NCBI RefSeq assembly: GCF_963678975.1
Contig: NC_089278.1
Coordinates: 15,109,959-15,173,958 of the forward strand
Direction of reading: 5' to 3'
From: Dysidea avara
Taxonomy: Eukaryota; Porifera; Demospongiae; Dictyoceratida; Dysideidae
DNA: 64,000 nt
The notes beneath the pieces are model-generated. The model was not told the DNA's origin, ran no database searches, and worked only from the letters and a program-made list of their open reading frames with translations. The translations under genes were made by a program, and so were the position numbers. Shown one piece after another: positions 61,888 to 64,000 of this stretch (the first letter of the stretch is position 1; each line of letters starts with the position of its first letter).

Positions 61888-62200
61888 AATATGTAGCTAG
61901 TATAGCTAGCTATCTAATTCATCCAACTTGAATTGGAAGGGAAAGACTAGGCCTGCACGAGGGTGTTTCCCTAATGTTGTTTGTGTTACTGTACAATTTG
62001 AACAGGTTAAATATATAAACTATACTTCATAAATCTAAAAGCATATTTTTATGGCCTCAGATGCCATTTTGCAGCTGTTGAAATTCAAAATTTTCTGGGT
62101 GGGGGATGCCTCTGCTTTCAGCAGCATATACATTGTCCTAGCTGAGGCCCTAGCTGTGCCCTACCAATAGGGAAAGTCTAGATATGCCACTGCACAGACT

Positions 62201-64000
62201 GTTTACGAATAAACAAGACACTCTAATAGAACAGTCAAGCACTCCAATAGAACAGCCATTACTTGTTGGATTAGTACCCATAACCACTGTGTCCCTCCCC
62301 TTGTTCTGGATGCTGATATGCCCCTATTCATAATCATGCATGTAACTGCAAGTTCTTTAAATGTAAAGTCTAATAGCTGCTAGCTATACATATATAGCTA
62401 GTTGCTGCTACCATGTTTTGTTTTAAAGAAGGAACTTGTCTATGCTGATTCACTCTATTTTTTACTGAATGTACATGTGATGAAGTTTAGGTGGGACTTG
62501 TTGTCTCTGGGTGAGTTCTGTGTTGGTTTCATAAGCAAGAAACTTTACTCCAATTGCTCTAGCCACCCAGCTGTAATATCTGGACAGTCCATAGGCGGCG
62601 GAAAGGGGGGGGCTAGGGGGCTAAAGCCCCCCCTCAGAATGATATCAAACCGAAATTATCTTTCTTGGAGTGGGGCTGAAAACCGTGATAAAGATCGAGA
62701 TACTCTAATAGAGCAGTCACTCTAATAAAGTAGTCAGTGTGTAGCGAGCTATGAAAGGATTTTTATGTAGTTTATCAGCTAGAAATGGTAGCTGGTGAGG
62801 TGAAAAGCTCTTGTCAGTTGGTTGCGACCTTTTTTTTTTTTTTTTTTTGGTCTCACCTTACCAAACTATAGAAATAAGTCTGGGTTAGCCCAGCCCCCCC
62901 TCATATCAACTACTTCCTCCGCCGCTGCTGGACACATAACTATTGTCTATTGTATACAGGGCACAGCTGAAGAGCAACCTACTCTTGCTTGACTGATACT
63001 GACATCACAAAATTTTACCTTTAAGAAATTTTCAATAAGTGATGATTCATATCTACCAATGATATCAAATGGCTAAGAAAACGAATGGCTTATTGGTGTA
63101 TCAGTTAACCCATGGACCATACTACACAACTGCAAATGGTATTCAATAAAGATGAAGCAAGAATCCCCTTTTGAAAGAGAATATTATACCTTAAAAGAGA
63201 TCTTCAACTATAATAATGATGATTCACAACTATACCAATGATACCAAATAGCTAGGAAAATGCATGGATTGTCAGTACATCACAAAAAATTATTGACAAT
63301 ACTACACAACCATGATTCAATAAAGACAAAATACCAAAAATCCCTTTAAGTCAGGCAAACAACCATGCATTATTTTGAAATATATGGTAACTTCCAACAA
63401 GTCAGATGGGATAGCTAATGCACAATAATAACAATACAGAACTAGAACTAGTTATCACAAAATTAATTGTTAGTGACCTGATGTATTTGAGATATCAAAT
63501 GACATACAACTACCATATATGGTCATGCTGGCCACATCCTGTATAAGTGCAGCCATGACAATGGATATATTAAGTTCATATTTGTCTACCCATACAAGTA
63601 GTAGTGTCTGGTTCACAGCAGTCATGTAAACAACATATCCACATGAGGTAATACAGCTATTAAGAATCTGATGGTACACCTCCATGTTACCACTGATTAA
63701 CCTCTCTTTGATAGTGACAAATTTTATCGTGAATCAATGTTTGACCATTGCAAAACTTCTGTGTTACTTTCCTGTGCCAGTTAGCAGTAATAAACTATAA
63801 TGCATATGTAGTAGGCCTCCCTGTGTGTTGCGCAAGTGGTTATGTACCTATCAATATTATCACCCACTTCCCCCCTACTGGGCAACGGTGGGGAAAGTGT
63901 GGGTTTAAAAATTCCCCAACTATGAGGACACGACGACTGGTCAAATTCCCACTACTCTTGTATGAGATGCTTAAACCGCGGCCTGGCATAACTTATAAAG
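62201..64000 (-). repeat. Upstream block of the CUB locus, copy D (runs off the right edge)
   Basis: Resumes after the hAT insertion (CAAGCACTCCAATAGAACAG) and parallels 15830-17300, with a 343-bp element at 62585-62927. The ORF at 62402-62725 spans the inserted element and is not conserved between copies. No gene supported up to the window end. Confidence 0.7.
62585..62927. mobile_element. CAG...CTG element, 5-bp target duplication CTGGA
   Basis: CAGTCCATAGGCGGCGGAAA and TTCCTCCGCCGCTG ends; CTGGA at 62580-62584 and 62928-62932. Copies A, B and C have the uninterrupted site (ATCAGGACACATAGCTATTG). Includes an 18-20 T run. Confidence 0.8.

Larger units (their letters stand above)
53227..62192. 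mobile_element. 8,966-bp hAT-bounded insertion, 8-bp target duplication CACAGACT
   Basis: Left terminus CAGTGGCGTATCTACAGCAG; right terminus CTAGATATGCCACTG, its imperfect inverted copy. Perfect CACAGACT flanks (53219-53226, 62193-62200). Upstream of the other CUB promoters the sequence runs through this point uninterrupted (GATTGACACATAATTATACT near 32275), confirming one insertion. Inside: an 895-bp palindrome, gene-like exons (56302-57643), nested hAT and mariner elements, and no recognisable transposase. Very long for a non-autonomous hAT; later nested insertions account for at least about 3.5 kb. Confidence 0.8.

Noticed and set aside
53227..62192. Complete autonomous hAT transposase
   Set aside because: No hAT dimerisation domain, BED finger or other transposase motif could be found in any frame of the insertion.

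Overview
The window is AT-rich nuclear DNA of an animal, most likely a sponge or another early-branching marine invertebrate. Reasons: several spliced genes with very short introns (48-51 bp) and ordinary GT-AG sites; a CDV3-like gene (CDV3 is mainly an animal gene); a secreted CUB-domain protein; and a very dense load of nested DNA transposons, SINE-like repeats and decayed Ty3/gypsy elements. The species cannot be fixed from sequence alone. All exon structures here were read by eye from ORFs, splice signals and reading phase, with no transcript or database support.

Left part (1-12.4 kb). A divergent gene pair sits at 0.5-6.8 kb: a CDV3-like gene on the minus strand (left end outside the window) and a four-exon CD225/dispanin-like membrane protein gene on the plus strand. 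Their start codons are only 373 bp apart. Next is an intact five-coding-exon minus-strand gene (7128-12345) for a secreted 386-residue protein with a CUB domain and a Cys-rich tail. A probable TATA-driven 5' untranslated exon lies near 15.44-15.57 kb.

Middle and right (13.3-64 kb). Almost all of this is a decayed cluster of partial copies of that CUB locus. Four copies of the promoter block (15.4-15.96, 26.4-27.0, 32.0-32.5 and 52.8-53.2 kb) and four copies of the ~1.8 kb block upstream of it (16.0-17.8, 29.5-31.7, 32.5-34.5 and 62.2-64.0 kb) lie in the same orientation. One copy (35.8-53.2 kb) keeps coding exons 1 and 2 intact, but its CUB exon is frameshifted and truncated. Mobile DNA has blown up the copies: two broken Ty3/gypsy elements (20.7-24.3 and 37.9-41.65 kb), a Mutator-like foldback element (27.03-29.54 kb), an 8,966-bp hAT-bounded insertion (53,227-62,192), several smaller hAT, mariner and pogo elements, and a family of CAG...CTG elements with 5-bp target duplications. 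Because the copies are paralogous, many insertions can be delimited against an empty site inside this same window.

The most unusual items are the 9-kb hAT-bounded segment with gene-like spliced exons and an 895-bp near-perfect palindrome; the 5-bp-duplication element family; and a ~19-bp motif (TGACTGTTCTATTAGAGTA and variants) that recurs on both strands in otherwise unrelated repeats.
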